Assembly: GCF_004193775.1 (NCBI RefSeq)
Contig: NC_041003.1
Location: 28,707,735-28,771,734 of the forward strand
DNA from: Glycine soja
Taxonomy: Eukaryota; Streptophyta; Magnoliopsida; Fabales; Fabaceae
Direction of reading: 5' to 3'
Length of the DNA: 64,000 bases
Shown here: positions 9,427-21,703 of the stretch, piece after piece
Layout of the letters: each line of letters opens with the position of its first letter
How positions within the stretch are numbered: the first letter of the stretch is position 1
The notes under the pieces: generated by a model
What the model was told of the DNA's origin: nothing
The model's database searches: none
What the model saw: only the letters and a program-made list of their open reading frames with translations
Position numbers and translations under genes: made by a program

Positions 9427-12400
9427 AACAATGCCTTAGATACAAGACAAATTACAAACTACAAAAACAACATCCAATATCATAATGAAGATGCATCTGA
9501 CAATACATCATAATGATGATGATCTTAACTTTAACAAATCAAATGCATTCACTATTGTTCAAAACCAACACCTGTAGGACAACATCATGTCTTCCAAGTG
9601 CATTCACGCATACTAGTGTTCATTAGAAGATATATGTTACAACATTTCCCGATGTACCATTGCTCAAATCCTCATGCCTATAAAACATATATAATAATAT
9701 TGGAACAAAAGCTTAGGGTCAGACAAGTAGTGGATTTAAGGACTATATGTAAGTTAGGTTAAATTAATTAGCTAGTTCGATATTTTAGCCAACATTAGGT
9801 AAGGTTAGGGTTACTTAATTACTCAATCAAACTCATCATGTAAACTTATAACAACACTATTTATACTTGTGGGATCAAACCCACGCATGCACTATACTAA
9901 ATACAACATAACACAATACTCAAATGTGTTAGGTCAAATCTAATTTTGTATTGTTAACTATATAAACAACTAAAATCGCTTGCTTTCTGATTTCCTTCAA
10001 CCTTCAACTCGTTATATTTTAATCATTACTTGTACTACAACATCATTGTATTTTTTATATAAGCCCTAACTGTTCAACATACCTTTTATAATAGTTTATT
10101 TACCATAAAATTATCATTAGTTATATTTATCCACCACACATTATTAAAGATGTTTTCAAATTATTTGTTATATTACTGCAAGTATTAGGTTTATCATTAC
10201 ATTAACAAAATATCAAATAAGCTATAATATTCATCCTTTTACTATACAAAGTGTTCATGGATCTTCCATAATATTGTCTCACATCAAGCTGGTACTACTT
10301 TAGGGTCATTCTTCAAAACAGTATCTTAATTTGTGCAACTAACAAGGCCATACTACATTTGCATTCTATCTACCATTGACCTACTGTATTGTGCCTTATA
10401 ATAAATAATTGTTGGGCTTTTTATGAAGGATGTAGATCAACCTTCTTATTTTCTACATTATTCTCTTTCTTTTGCAATATGGTTGTTCTTCTCATACTCA
10501 TCTCCAACTTACAACTTCAGATGTCTAAAATGTCTTCTTCTATTGTATGTAACTACAAAACCCCTCTAAATAATTTTTTAAAGGCTTCTGTGAAATCATT
10601 GGGAATGAGCATTGCACCCTATATCAACCAATCTTAGCACGGTTTTTCAATTTCATTTGATTGGGACCTCTACTCAAGCATTTCAACAAATACCATATTC
10701 CTTTCCCAATTAATTAACACACCTAAAACACAAACCATGCATATAAATAAACACCACCCTCATGTTAAAAAAACTACCACTACAGATAACCACATATGGG
10801 TTCTCACCATTTAATAGCGGTAACAATAAGCAAAGCCACCAACCATAAAAGCTGCACCTCCCTATCAAATGGCTGCACCAATCTGCATATCATCAATGCC
10901 AGCATCCAACACCACCAACCATACACGTCAAATCTTTCCCCAAAGGCGCAAAAATCCACTAATGAAACCATCCTCGACTACACTTCCACAATGGACTTGG
11001 CACCAAATCATAGTGGAACCCTCATCCATCAAGATCCCTATTTAACAGTTAAATTTAAATGAAATGTAATAAATTCAAAAGGGGTATTTTTGTTCATAGA
11101 AAAAGGACATCTGCATAAAAGTACATTAGAGATTAAAAAATTTGAAACAAATAGAGATTTAAAGATTAGGTTCCTGGTCACAAATCTTAGCCTTTCAATA
11201 TTAAACATCATATTTGACGATTTAAACATCCTCTTCCACCAAACGTGACTTAGTTTCCTTGTCCATGCTAGACACACTCTCTCAATAAACTCTAAAATTA
11301 TATTCTTGTTCCCTAACATATCCTATTTCTATTGCTCCTAAAATTTCTAGTTTTGTTTACATCTTTGTATTATGACAAATAAGTTCAACTTATTTTTTTT
11401 ATTATGCATAAGACCAGCACCTTACCACTCCACTTAGAAGCCAACACGCCCATAATCCAATTCTTTTATTTGACCTCTATTAGTGGAACCCTATAAAGGA
11501 GAACTGGATGTAGCTGAGATTGAGTGAATCAGTATAAGTTGAGTGTTTCTACTTCTCTCCTTGATGGTTTATTGAGCATTCTCTTAGCACTTTTTGTCCT
11601 TCTTTTCATACCAAGTATTTGCTTGAAAAAGTGTTTTAAAGACTCTATCTTATTTAGTCACTAGACGATAAAGCTTGGCCTTATTAAAACCTATTTCTTT
11701 TCAGTGAACGACTTACCTTACATATACATATTTGTCTATCTTTGAGTTAAAAGTTTTAAAAAGTTATTATCTTTGATTAACATACTATTCACCCACCTTC
11801 TAGTGTGGTTGTTGTTATTTCAATTAAATTAAGTTGGAGATGTTTAGGATGTGATAAGGTGCTTGTGTGCCAAGTTTGAATACATAATTGCTTAAATTGT
11901 GAGTGGTGGGTCTAAATTGCAAAGCCTATAACTTGTGAATTCTATGTCAAGTAATATGATTTGAAGTTGTTTTTTATGGTGTTAAGTACGTGCTTGTGTC
12001 AATACTCAATAGAAATCATAAAGGTGAAAATGAAAGAGTTATACTATATTATGATATGTATACCTAATGGAATTATTGAATTTTGCTTGTGTAGGCATCA
12101 CGTCTTTTGACATTATTATCTAAATTGACAAATTGAATTGACATTGGCCATTTTATAATTACATAGCTTGATGTCTTATCTTTTAAATTAAATTGACTTT
12201 ACCTCAGCTACATTTTCCTACAATTTATATCAAAATTTTATCATAGACATGTCGTATGTGAGAATCTGTTGGACAACTTGTGTTTTTACTGGATTTGCGT
12301 ACAAATCAAGCGATTCTAACTTTGGTTCTGTAAATGATAGACCCTACCTCAATTTTGGAATTTTAAAATAGAACTTAAGTGTAGGTAATCTAAGTCCTAA

Positions 12401-13921
12401 GTCCTATGTATTCATGCCCTATGCAAGGTTATTTAAGTCCTAGGTCCTTCAGTTCAAACATGGTAACTTGATAAAATGGATCTAAATTTGAATGATGCAG
12501 GTAGAGAATATACAAGTAGCTAGAGACTTTAAATTAGTTGAGGTTTGATGATTTGGTTTTATTGCTATTAAAATTTGATAACAAAAGAGTTGTTTTGTAT
12601 AGACTCGTATATGTAGGTCTAGAGGGTTTTGATTATGATATTTTAGAGCCTTTTAGTTCTGGAAGACTCCTTTTTGAAGCAATTGAACCCATAATTTTTA
12701 ATCATGTACATAATGCTTTTTGAATTTTATCGCCAGGGAAGTTAAAGGACTTTTATGCAGATTTATTTTGTCATATATAATGTTATGGCTTAAATATAAG
12801 ATGTGATTTAAACTAATGAATAGAAATGCATCCTTAGACTTATGAGCAATGGGAGCACCAAACTTTGGTTAATAGACTAGTCAATGATGTCATATAAGCA
12901 AGCTAGAGTTAAGTAGCATGAGATACCAATATTATTCATGTTGCAACCCGTGGTTGCCCTCCTATCTCACCCTCATAGTAGCAGTCTGAGGTGAACCGAA
13001 GCTCACATTTTCACCATATAGTAATCCTTAGTGTTATCTAGCTAACCCATGCAACCACATGATGAATTGGTGAATATAACCATAAACTATGAGTAAAAAG
13101 AGATGCTGCAGAATTTTCTACAGAATGCCTTGACTTGGATCCTTCCTTAATCACCTAAATCCCACTTCCTTAGTTGAGAATAACCCCTCTAACTCCTGGT
13201 ACATAAGAGACATACGATAGTAAAATTTAATTCAGTTCCAAACCATAGTTGAATGAAGATTAGTGATAATACGAAAAACTAATCCTTGTAGTGTAGGTGA
13301 AGTGTCATAGAAAAGAAGATGTATTCTTAAACTTACTCATTAGAGTGGAGCTAGGAGCTATCTAGTTTAGATTCTTTCAGGGGCTTCTAGATATATGACT
13401 CGAATTCTATGTATAAGTGCTAGTAAGTTAAAGAAAAGGTTAAGCAACCATAACCTCTTCAATCCCCATTACAGTCAAAATTTCAAGAAAGACTCGGGAG
13501 TGTGAAATAAAGTGATGTGAATATTTGTGATCTAAAATGGCTTGGGATATAACATTGAAAAACTTTCTGTATGTGATAAAGGGTACATAATAACTATTTA
13601 ATAACTAAAAAATTCAAACTAAGTTATAAGGTAAAGTTGCAAGAAATTCAAATTGGTTGGTACACACTAGGACAAGTTTTTGTTTTTATTGATGTGATAT
13701 GTATGGCAAGATAATTGACATGGCTATGTGTTACTATGATTCTTATAACTCTGAGATGCTTATGGATGATGAAGATTTGATTGTATGTGAAATTTTGTGG
13801 ATTCTATGTGTTTCTCTTGTCTTGGTGTGACCTTAAGATGAGTGAAGTTGCTATCGATAATGTGATTTACTTATACTGGTTGGGCTGATCTGATTGGAAT
13901 TAGTTAAACCCTTTTGGTGAG
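9427..13921. other. 4.5 kb without a recognisable gene
   Basis: AT-rich DNA with only short, compositionally biased ORFs (for example 10796-11062 and 12538-12723) that match no family I know. I see no terminal repeats, tRNA-like genes or long tandem arrays. Confidence 0.5.
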
Positions 13922-14400
13922 TGTTGAGGGGTAAAAATGCACTCATATCTTTATTACACAAAAATCACACAACCAAGAACATGAGATAAAAAGATTACAA
14001 ATTGATTTAACGCATTTCAGGCCATCATCCCTACATCCACAACCTCAACCTTAACTTTAATTTGATTAACATGGTTTGGACCCTCATCCTTACATCCACG
14101 ATCTCCTCACAACAAGTTTTTAAGACAAGCTTAATAAACTTCTAATCCTTCCCTCAACATGACCACCCACCCACTTTCACCTAGGGTGGTAATCCCCTCT
14201 TTAAGCTGGATAATTTTTCTCATCTTAAGAAACTCTATATATAGATCTAGCATTATAATCTTAAAAGAGGAAACAAATATCTAATTTACAAAATATATCT
14301 TTAATTCTAAATAGCATCCTAGAAATAAGATAATATCATTTTTTTAATCTAAACAATATCCTAGAGATTTGAAATTACAAATTTGAATTATTTCTCAACT
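13922..14400 (-). repeat. 3' LTR of the TRIM-like element (479 bp)
   Basis: Starts TGTTGAGGGG and ends TTTCTCAACT on the plus strand. It aligns along its length with the right LTR, apart from small indels and the missing AT microsatellite. Divergence of roughly one base in ten by eye suggests an old insertion. Confidence 0.88.
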
Positions 14401-14689
14401 ATTCTTTCCTCAATTAAAATTTAATTTCATCTTCAATCTTCTTAGCTGCTTGTCACGCTTCCGCTTCCACTTTGCTTGCACAAAATCTGGTATGTTCTCG
14501 ATCTGCTCCACAAGTACCGAATGGTGACACTTTTAGACTTGTACCGCCAACTACCTCCAGTGGAACATGCCACTTGACTATCACATCACCAAGTAGACTT
14601 TCAACACAAGGACCCCACACAGATCCACCATCAACCTCCTTAAGCTTCTTCAATACTCTTCTCTCTGGTCACTAGGCCCCAAGATCATT

Positions 14690-14704
14690 CAGGCTTTGAT
14701 ACCG
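14690..14704 (-). other. Primer-binding site of the TRIM-like element
   Basis: The minus strand reads CGGTATCAAAGCCTG two bases after the 5' LTR end. It differs at few positions from the initiator Met-tRNA site TGGTATCAGAGC. The purine-rich GAGGAAAGAAT beside the other LTR (14401-14411, minus strand) is the matching polypurine tract. Confidence 0.75.
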
Positions 14705-14706
14705 AT

Positions 14707-15078
14707 TGTTGGGAAAAAACACTCATATCTTTATTACTCAAAAATCACACAACCAAAAACAAGAGATAACACCATAAACAAAATAGAAAAAGGTTACAAA
14801 TTTGTTTAATATGGTTCGGGCCCTCACCCCTACATCCACAACCTCAACCTCAATTTGTTTAACGTGACTTAAACCCTTATCCATACATTCATGATCTCTT
14901 CATAACATGTTCTTAGGACAAGTTGGACAAACTTGTAAACCTTTCCTCAACATGACCACCCCCTTTGTTTCACCTAGGAAGGTGACCCCTTCGTCAGGCT
15001 GGGTAATTTTTATCATCTTAAGAATCTCTATATATAGACCTAGCATCATAATCTTAAAAGAGGAAACAAAATCTCTAA

Positions 15079-15125
<47 letters not shown>

Positions 15126-15225
15126 TTTTAATTCTAAACAACATCCTATAAATAAGACTATCATTTTTTAAATCTAAACAATATCCTAGAGATTTGAAAT
15201 TATAAATTTCAATTGTTTCCCAATA
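14707..15225 (-). repeat. 5' LTR of the TRIM-like element (519 bp)
   Basis: Starts TGTTGGGAAA and ends TTTCCCAATA on the plus strand, with near-perfect inverted ends. An expanded AT tract (15082-15121) accounts for most of the length difference from the left LTR. Confidence 0.9.
15082..15121. repeat. (AT)n microsatellite inside the TRIM 5' LTR
   Basis: About 20 uninterrupted AT units. Absent at the matching place of the partner LTR, so it expanded after insertion. Confidence 0.97.
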
Positions 15226-15599
15226 GTGAGCTTAGACCATTGCATGTCTATATTAAGATGTTATTGGCTTTATGTCATTGGAGCACTTGTGTAACCTTCA
15301 ATGAAGTGATTAATGTGGCGTGTCTGATATGAGAGTTATAAATGGATAATAGTGTTATTGTGCTTAAATATATGGGTTCTTAATGTTGTAGTGCTTCTCC
15401 TGAAACTTTAATCTTGTAAGAGCTTTCTTGGGAGAATTCAACTGCCTCCAATTTCTTTAATAACAAATTTATGCAAGATGAAACTTAATGAATTTTTCAT
15501 ACAACAAAACTACTAGGCTTAGTGCCAACTACCCAACTCAGTACCACTTTAAGGCTCAATGACAACTCTAAAGCTTGATGCTAGCTTTCAAATAAAATC

Positions 15600-15960
15600 A
15601 GGCAGATAGGTTGTTATATCCCCTGGATAAACAATCTAATCTCTTGTGGTTAGGTTGTTATATCCCATGAGAACCAAGTTAACTCATATGGATAGGTCGT
15701 TATATCCATTGAGATTCAAAATAACTCATGGGATAGATTGTTATATCCTTTCAGTCCTAAATCAACTCAAGCAGATAAGTTGTTATATCCCTTGAGAACT
15801 CATGTTGTTAGGTTGTTATATCCCTATGAAAACTTCTTAACTCTTGTGGATAGGTTGTTATATCCCTTGGGAATCAAGTTAACTCAGTTGGATAGGTTGT
15901 TATTCCTTTGAGAAACTTTCTTAACCCTTATGGATAGGTTGTTATACTCATTGAGAAGTA
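15600..15960. repeat. Minisatellite: about nine units containing GGATAGGTTGTTATATCC
   Basis: Units of roughly 36-48 bases repeat the core GGATAGGTTGTTATATCC followed by CTTGAGAAxx and a variable AACTC-containing tail. The core has GGATA and TATCC arms that can pair around an 8-base loop. Unit spacing and sequence vary, so the array is old. No ORF runs through it. Confidence 0.85.
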
Positions 15961-16717
15961 AATTTTAGATGAATAAACCTTTATGTCCTACAATAGACAT
16001 GAACAAGCAACCACATCCCACTATACTTTTGAAATAGTAGTGACTAATAGAACAATTTAGCTTGATATGAGTGTATTACATAATGAACCGTCTAATCGTG
16101 TCGTGAAATTCGAAAGTACATGTATGTATAAATCACTTACAAGCTTTCTTCCTTTGGTAGTATTAAACGTAGGTGCATATGAACTATACTAGGTGTTTTA
16201 CTTACTCGTGTTGTGTAGTGTTTCAAATTCCTATTTCAATATGCAATTGCATTTGCTTGTGGATTAATGTGAGTGCAAGTATCTACAAAGGCGTATAAAT
16301 TAATACATATGGTTGTGATTTAACAGATGCATAACTATATGTACATTTCCCCTAAGTGTTAGGATGTGTATTTATCTTTCCTTCCTATTTCACATATTAC
16401 CATGAACCTCACTCCTTTCTTTCTCTATGCTGCCTGGTTCTTCTTTATGATGAACAACAGGGAGAGTTGACATGCACAAGAAGCAGCAAAATTAGTGGAG
16501 CAAATGGATATTAGGACCGAAGGCAACTAATTCTTTCTCTAGGAGTCTCCCATATTTGTGTTTTGTTGTTTCGGGTTTATGTGTATATATTACTAAAGTA
16601 AGGATGGCTTGTCAGAGGAGGTTTAGTTGTTTTAAGTATGATTTATGTATATACTATTTATCTCTCATGACATTAGAAGCCATGAAATATTTTCAACAAC
16701 TTTAACTTCTTTATTTA
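15961..16717. other. No gene seen
   Basis: Unique AT-rich sequence between the minisatellite and the CACTA element. No ORF, splice pattern or repeat is visible. Confidence 0.5.
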
Positions 16718-16737
16718 CACTACTGAAAAAAGTGCAT

Positions 16738-17040
16738 TTAACGACGGTTTTTTGACACAATCAAAGATGGTTTTGAACCATTTTTGAAGCCTATGCCGTG
16801 TAAAGTCAAGAATATCCACGACAGTTCCTAAAAACTGTCTTAAAAAAGCTATCACTCTAAGACGGTTTTCAAGCAAATAATCCTCTTAGAATGATATTAT
16901 TCTAAGACGGTGTTTTAATGAAAGCCATCTTAAAACATGTTTTTTTTTAATGATGATTCTGAGATGGTTTTTTAAATAACTGCCTTAGAATGTACACTTT
17001 CTTAGACGATTTTTCCAACAACCGTCTTAGAATGTATTTA
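16738..17040. repeat. Left subterminal repeats of the CACTA element (AAGACGGTTTT family)
   Basis: Repeated and inverted copies of TCTAAGACGGTTTTT and its complement AAAACCGTCTTAGA, several diverged. The mirror set is at 20755-20975. Confidence 0.88.
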
Positions 17041-17909
17041 AAAAAAAAATTAAATTCTAATAAAATAAAATAAAAAGAAAACTTCTAATAAAATAATAGA
17101 AAAGTTTAATAACAAATTTTCTATATCAAGTCTAATAAAATAATACAAAAAAAGAGAGAAATTTCATAAAATTTTCTAAGAAAATGATTAGACTTAAATT
17201 GGAAAATCTTTTCACTTTCATTGTTTAATTGATAAAAATGAGAAAACCATACAATTTACAAGATGATTTTAATAAATTTATTATTAATTGTTTTGAATAC
17301 AAGCTACAAGGTAAAGTAGTAAGAAAATCAAGGAGGCCATAGATAGAGGGAAATAAATATAAATCTCTTTACGTGCGAACTAAAACTATATATATGACTT
17401 AGTGATTATGGTACGAACTAAAACTATATATATGACTTCAAAATATGAATAAAATAAATATAAATCTCTTTATGTGCGAACACATATAAAATCAATTGCA
17501 GCATTCATGTTATGCAACTTAATTGCTAAATCAGAAGTTGAGCTGCTCAAGCAAGCAACATATTTGTGGAGTAAAACATGAAAAGCAACATTTGTGTGAA
17601 ATAAAACCTTCAAATCTACTATCAAAAATGAACCTTCAAAAAAGCATAAGGAAAAATCAACCTCACTTTATGTCCTCCTACTGAAATATAGAAATAGGAG
17701 ACCACAAAGATTGTATTCTAAACCACATCATCAAAGGGGCCATCAATGATCTTATAAAATCTTAGGATGAAATTGTACCAAACCAAAACTAATTGCAACT
17801 TCTTAAATGATAGATTCACCAAAGGTAGAGATCTAAACGTAGTTCATGCTTTTGTTTAGTGTCGTAAAAACTAATTATGTAGAATAAAAGCAACCAAATA
17901 ACAAAATTT

Positions 17910-20291
17910 AACTTACAATATCAACATTCACAAGGTTTTCAAAGCCCTCATCGACAATTGCACACAACTGAGGGAACTCTTCCATCGCAAACAATATTGG
18001 AGCTATAAGAATTCCCTGCAATAATTTGTTGGACCAAAACCAAATCATACAGTGGATAAAACAAAACACAACAAATCTCATGAAGAATAAAAGGGAAAAC
18101 AAATCATAAAATAATAGTTAAAAGAATTTTCTTTTAAATGGCACCTATCCAAAAAAAGGTTGTTAGCATAGAAATTTAATCAACGTAAAAAAAAAATTCT
18201 AAATGATGTCAAAAACAGGAACAAGAAAGAAGCATACTAAATAACACATTTATTTAAATATATTAAATGATACGTTTCATGCCATAGGACTGGCAGTATT
18301 ATACTGGTCTTTTATAACTTTTTCAATCTTCTTTCATTTGGTAGGTTTTTTTTGGAGGATTCTCATTTGTAATAGAATTTAACTAATTTCTAGGTTGATA
18401 AATATTTTTTATAACTGAATTACAAACTTATAAATTACAAGAAAGATTGTTATTTCATTCAACCCCTAGCCATAGACAATGTCCATATAAAATCATATAT
18501 GCATCATGTAAACGTGGACAAAACCTTAAGTAGATAAAGAAATGAGGGATCATGGTTCTATACATACTAGTGTATCATTTTTAACAAATTTCACCATTCA
18601 AGACTCATGTTTCTAAGGGAAGCTGGTCCTTGCCTTTAGATTTGGAGTCAACATTGGCTTTAAGGTATTTGTACACATGACTATAAACAATAAGAACAAG
18701 CAGAGGAAGTAAAACATACAAATCTCCACACTTTTGGTTGCATCAGCCATCTCAGAATTTGATTGTGCATCATATTCTTAATTTCTCAAGTAAGCAAGGT
18801 TTGCATTCAGCCATTCACCAACATAGAGCCACCGTTTTGGACGAGAGAAACCCTTCACTATGATGGAGATTTTGCCAAAAGTTAATGGCAAGTTGCTGCT
18901 AACTTACTATTGTTTCTCTTATTGCGAACTATTGTTTAATGGTAAGTATATTTGCCACTAGTTTGTATCTTCATGTGCTCTTTCCCTTGTAATTTCTAGA
19001 GAGCTTACCGCAAGGATTTTAAATAAAGCTGATGGAACTTCTCCATCGCTATTTATTGCGTCAGATTATATTTTGGAAAATTTATACACAATCACTTTGA
19101 CTCCATGAATGGGCTCTAGTCATGTGTACAAGAACCCTTTCCAAGGGAAGATGATGTGCCTGTGAAATCAAGCACATCACCTATCAACTGAAATGCCAAA
19201 CCCTACAAAATAGAGAATATAATATGTACAAATAGGAAGATAGATATCAACTAAACGTTGCCAAATGAAATGGTGGATACATCCGTAACAGTAATACTAG
19301 GTTCATTAATTCTCTTTATGCAAAACATTAAACTATAAATCATTAAACACATTGTTTACAATAGAAAACATCATACTTTAACTTAATAGTGTAAATCCAT
19401 GACTAATTGAATATACAAACCAGATTTTTTCCATACTCAAAAGCAAGCATTGCAACGTCTGTTGTTGGGCCTGCAAGGATGGGCATTGCCTTGCAACTAT
19501 TTGACATTAAAGGTGCAGTCTTGTAGTAGGTCTTTTGCATATAATATTCCATGCTGAAAATATAAACAATTATGAGAAATCAATCTAACCATAGATAGGA
19601 TATATCTCCACATTTTTTAGAATTAAGAGTGATCTATAATTATGTGTTTGTGCAAGGGAAAATAAATGAATTTTTATAAAGAAAACATGAATTACTAATA
19701 TGATTCATATTTTATAAAACAAAGGTTAACTTCCTAGCACAGAAACACACATGCACATAAATGATAGAAATAGACCCATGCATACCGACACTGTTGATCA
19801 AATGTTGTAGTCATCTACATGGTCTCCCCAGTTACAAGATGCTCTACAACTTTTGCAATTAAAGATACAACCTACAAAAATGCATCTTAGGTAGATGACA
19901 TAAACATAATTGTCTACCATCAAAGAATCTAGACACATCTTTAAAACTTTTCATGTTTACACAACATATTACCCATTTAGCTTACCTCTATTTTTCAAAG
20001 AGGCTAGAGCAACACAAACCCGAGAAAGCAAAAAATCCCTAGCCAATACTGCCAACTGCATAAAAACAACATAAAACTTAAGCAAGCTACACCCACCATG
20101 TGACAATATGTATGTAGAAAATGTAACCTAAAAAATAATGAACAAATGGTATGTAATATGTAGGCAAAAAAATTCACAACTTTATATATACCATATCGTC
20201 CATTAAAAAATTCAACAAACCAATACCACGTCTGGTATCTGCATCATCCAATACATCATCATGAATAAGGCTTGCCACCTTTGACAACATT
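17910..20291 (-). pseudogene. Captured solanesyl/polyprenyl diphosphate synthase gene fragment (six exon-like pieces)
   Basis: Six minus-strand pieces occur in the order of a trans-prenyltransferase. They are 20191-20291 (KVASLIHDDVLDDADTRRG, first Asp-rich motif), 19991-20060 (LAVLARDFLLSRVCVALAS), 19786-19872 (VVSLIAKVVEHLVTGETM), 19437-19558 (SMEYYMQKTYYKT... AMLAFEYGKNL), 19130-19205 (GLAFQLIGDVLDFTGTSSS, second Asp-rich motif) and 17910-18022 (APILFAMEEFPQLCAIVDEG). A GTAAG donor remains beside the second piece. The family condenses isopentenyl diphosphate onto allylic primers to make the side chain of plastoquinone or ubiquinone. This copy is dead: the second motif reads GDVLD instead of DDxxD, a TAG follows GETM, and both termini are missing. 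Introns are kept, so genomic DNA was captured, not cDNA. Confidence 0.85.
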
Positions 20292-20405
20292 ATGTGAACA
20301 TTATTTTGTAATAGTGATAATGAAAAAAATATTCTTACAAGTGTATAAAGAGGCATTTTGATCATATACCAGCACTGCGAGGAACATGGAGAAGCTCAAG
20401 ATCGG

Positions 20406-20725
20406 TCACTGTAGCTCCTCCGGTTCAAGCTCAATCAAATGGTCTAAAACCCCATACGCTTTATCCATTTTATGCGCCATGATTATGACCTCCATTAGCA
20501 AGTGGAGCACATCAGTGTCGCGCGGGTTGGTGTTGAGACGCTCTTCGAGAAGCCTCTCTGCTTCCTCCTTGGTGAAGGTAGTGTCGGACTCGGCGTCGGG
20601 GGGAGTGAGCGGGGGTGTTGATGATTAGGGGATGGGAAGTGCATGAAAAAGAAGGCAGCGATGATGATTAACAAAGTTAGGGTTTTGAGGAGAAGGAGAG
20701 GGAGGGGGTGTTTCTTGGGGTGCAA
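20406..20725 (-). pseudogene. Captured fragment of a TPR-like plant protein, frameshifted
   Basis: An ATG at 20725 opens a frame with a hydrophobic stretch (LLLLKTLTLLIIIAAFFF) and a Pro/Ser-rich segment, suggesting a targeting or membrane-anchor N-terminus. Near 20600 the sensible reading moves to another minus frame: FTKEEAERLLEERLNTNP, then DVLHLLMEVII, then AYGVLDHLIELEPEELQ, ending at TGA 20406-20408. The helix pattern and the LIELEP motif resemble tetratricopeptide-like repeats, as in chloroplast TPR proteins. I cannot name the source gene. It lies upstream of, and on the same strand as, the prenyl synthase pieces, so one transcript could join both. Confidence 0.55.
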
Positions 20726-20754
20726 AATGCGGGGTCTTTTTAAATATACGAATG

Positions 20755-20975
20755 TGAGAATAACACCAATTTCTAAGACAGTTTTTAAAAAACCATCTTT
20801 GAATACTTCATTTTTAAGACGATTTTCTTAAAACTGTCTTTGAACACTGATTTTCTAAGACGGTTTTTATAAAACTGTCATCATATATATTTTGTTATTT
20901 ACAAAATTGTCACTGCCTTATATATTAAGACGGTTTTTGGGAACCGCCTTAGAAAGTGCGTCGTAAAAAGTTAGT
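20755..20975. repeat. Right subterminal repeats of the CACTA element
   Basis: At least five AAGACGGTTTT-like units with inverted partners (for example AAGACGGTTTTTGGGAACCGCCTTAGA near 20930), ending in the TAGTAGTG terminus. Confidence 0.88.
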
Positions 20976-20988
20976 TTTTTTAGTAGTG

Positions 20989-21703
20989 TTAGGTTCTATA
21001 TATTTGAAACCTTAAGATATCTTATTTTGGAACTTGATTATAACTGTTTATCATGTATCTTAGAGTCATAAAGGCCTATGCCTTGTTTTATGTTGTCATT
21101 GAACTATTGGTTATTTGATGAATTAAGCATATTTATTTTATATAAATAATTTCATATAAGGTATTTAGATTTCCAGTTGCCTGTATTCTTTCCTTTTTGG
21201 TTATATATTATTGTCCCACTACCATGACATGTATTTCCTTTAAAAGGAGTTCAATTCACGCTTTTATAACGAAACAAGTTTCTTTTTCTTTTTTAAAAGT
21301 GAAAAAAAATTGCCACTATTTTTGGAAATATTTATTCTAAGTCTTCCAACTTATGTTAAGATAAGTTTCCAATGAGTAAGTCCTAGCTCTGACTTGGCAT
21401 GCCCTTACATCAAGACTTTCCTTGCATATGCCATTCCATATTTTATGGTTGTAATGTGAAGTATGTTGAATATATGGATTTTTGTCAGTAGAGCTATGCC
21501 ATTCATCTTGAAGATGTGGATATTCACTCTATGGTTTCCATCCTCTCCACCACCTTATTGTGTTTCATGCCTTTCTTTTATTCTTTTGCATAACCTAACA
21601 AAGTAATTATGCTTCCATGTTTTAGTTGATCTTGTGTTTTTGGTATTCCTCCAAGAGTTGTATGTATATATGTGGAAATTAATTATGATGTTACCTGAGC
21701 AAA
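20989..21703. other. No gene seen
   Basis: AT-rich spacer between the CACTA element and the first gypsy element. Only short random ORFs. Confidence 0.5.

Larger units (their letters stand above)
13922..15225 (-). mobile_element. Complete TRIM-like miniature LTR retrotransposon (1304 bp), target duplication GTGAG
   Basis: Two LTRs (13922-14400 and 14707-15225) flank only 306 bases of internal sequence. The flanks 13917-13921 and 15226-15230 are both GTGAG, a perfect 5-bp target duplication. A Met-tRNA-like primer site lies just inside the right LTR on the minus strand, and a purine tract (minus strand) lies beside the left LTR, so the element runs right to left. The internal part cannot encode gag or pol, so it depended on another element. 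A 66-codon minus frame (14453-14653) spans most of the interior; I do not recognise it. The LTRs are longer than in classical TRIMs, so small non-autonomous copia derivative is an equally fair name. Confidence 0.9.
16718..20988 (-). mobile_element. Complete CACTA (En/Spm-like) element, 4271 bp, TSD TTA, carrying host gene fragments
   Basis: The left end is CACTACTGAAAAAAG and the right end is TTTTTTAGTAGTG, so the termini are CACTA...TAGTG. TTA precedes the element (16715-16717) and follows it (20989-20991), giving the 3-bp duplication expected for CACTA transposons. Both ends carry many AAGACGGTTTT-type subterminal repeats in both orientations, the kind of sites TNPA-like proteins bind. No transposase is encoded. 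Instead the interior holds exons of two host-like genes on the minus strand, so this is a non-autonomous, gene-capturing (Pack-type) CACTA. Confidence 0.93.

Noticed and set aside
10389..11319. Short ORFs of 82-93 codons
   Set aside because: No domain, no codon bias and no splice context; probably chance frames in AT-rich DNA.
20386..20628. Ser-rich 80-aa plus-strand ORF
   Set aside because: It overlaps the minus-strand TPR-like coding piece, which has the better protein pattern.
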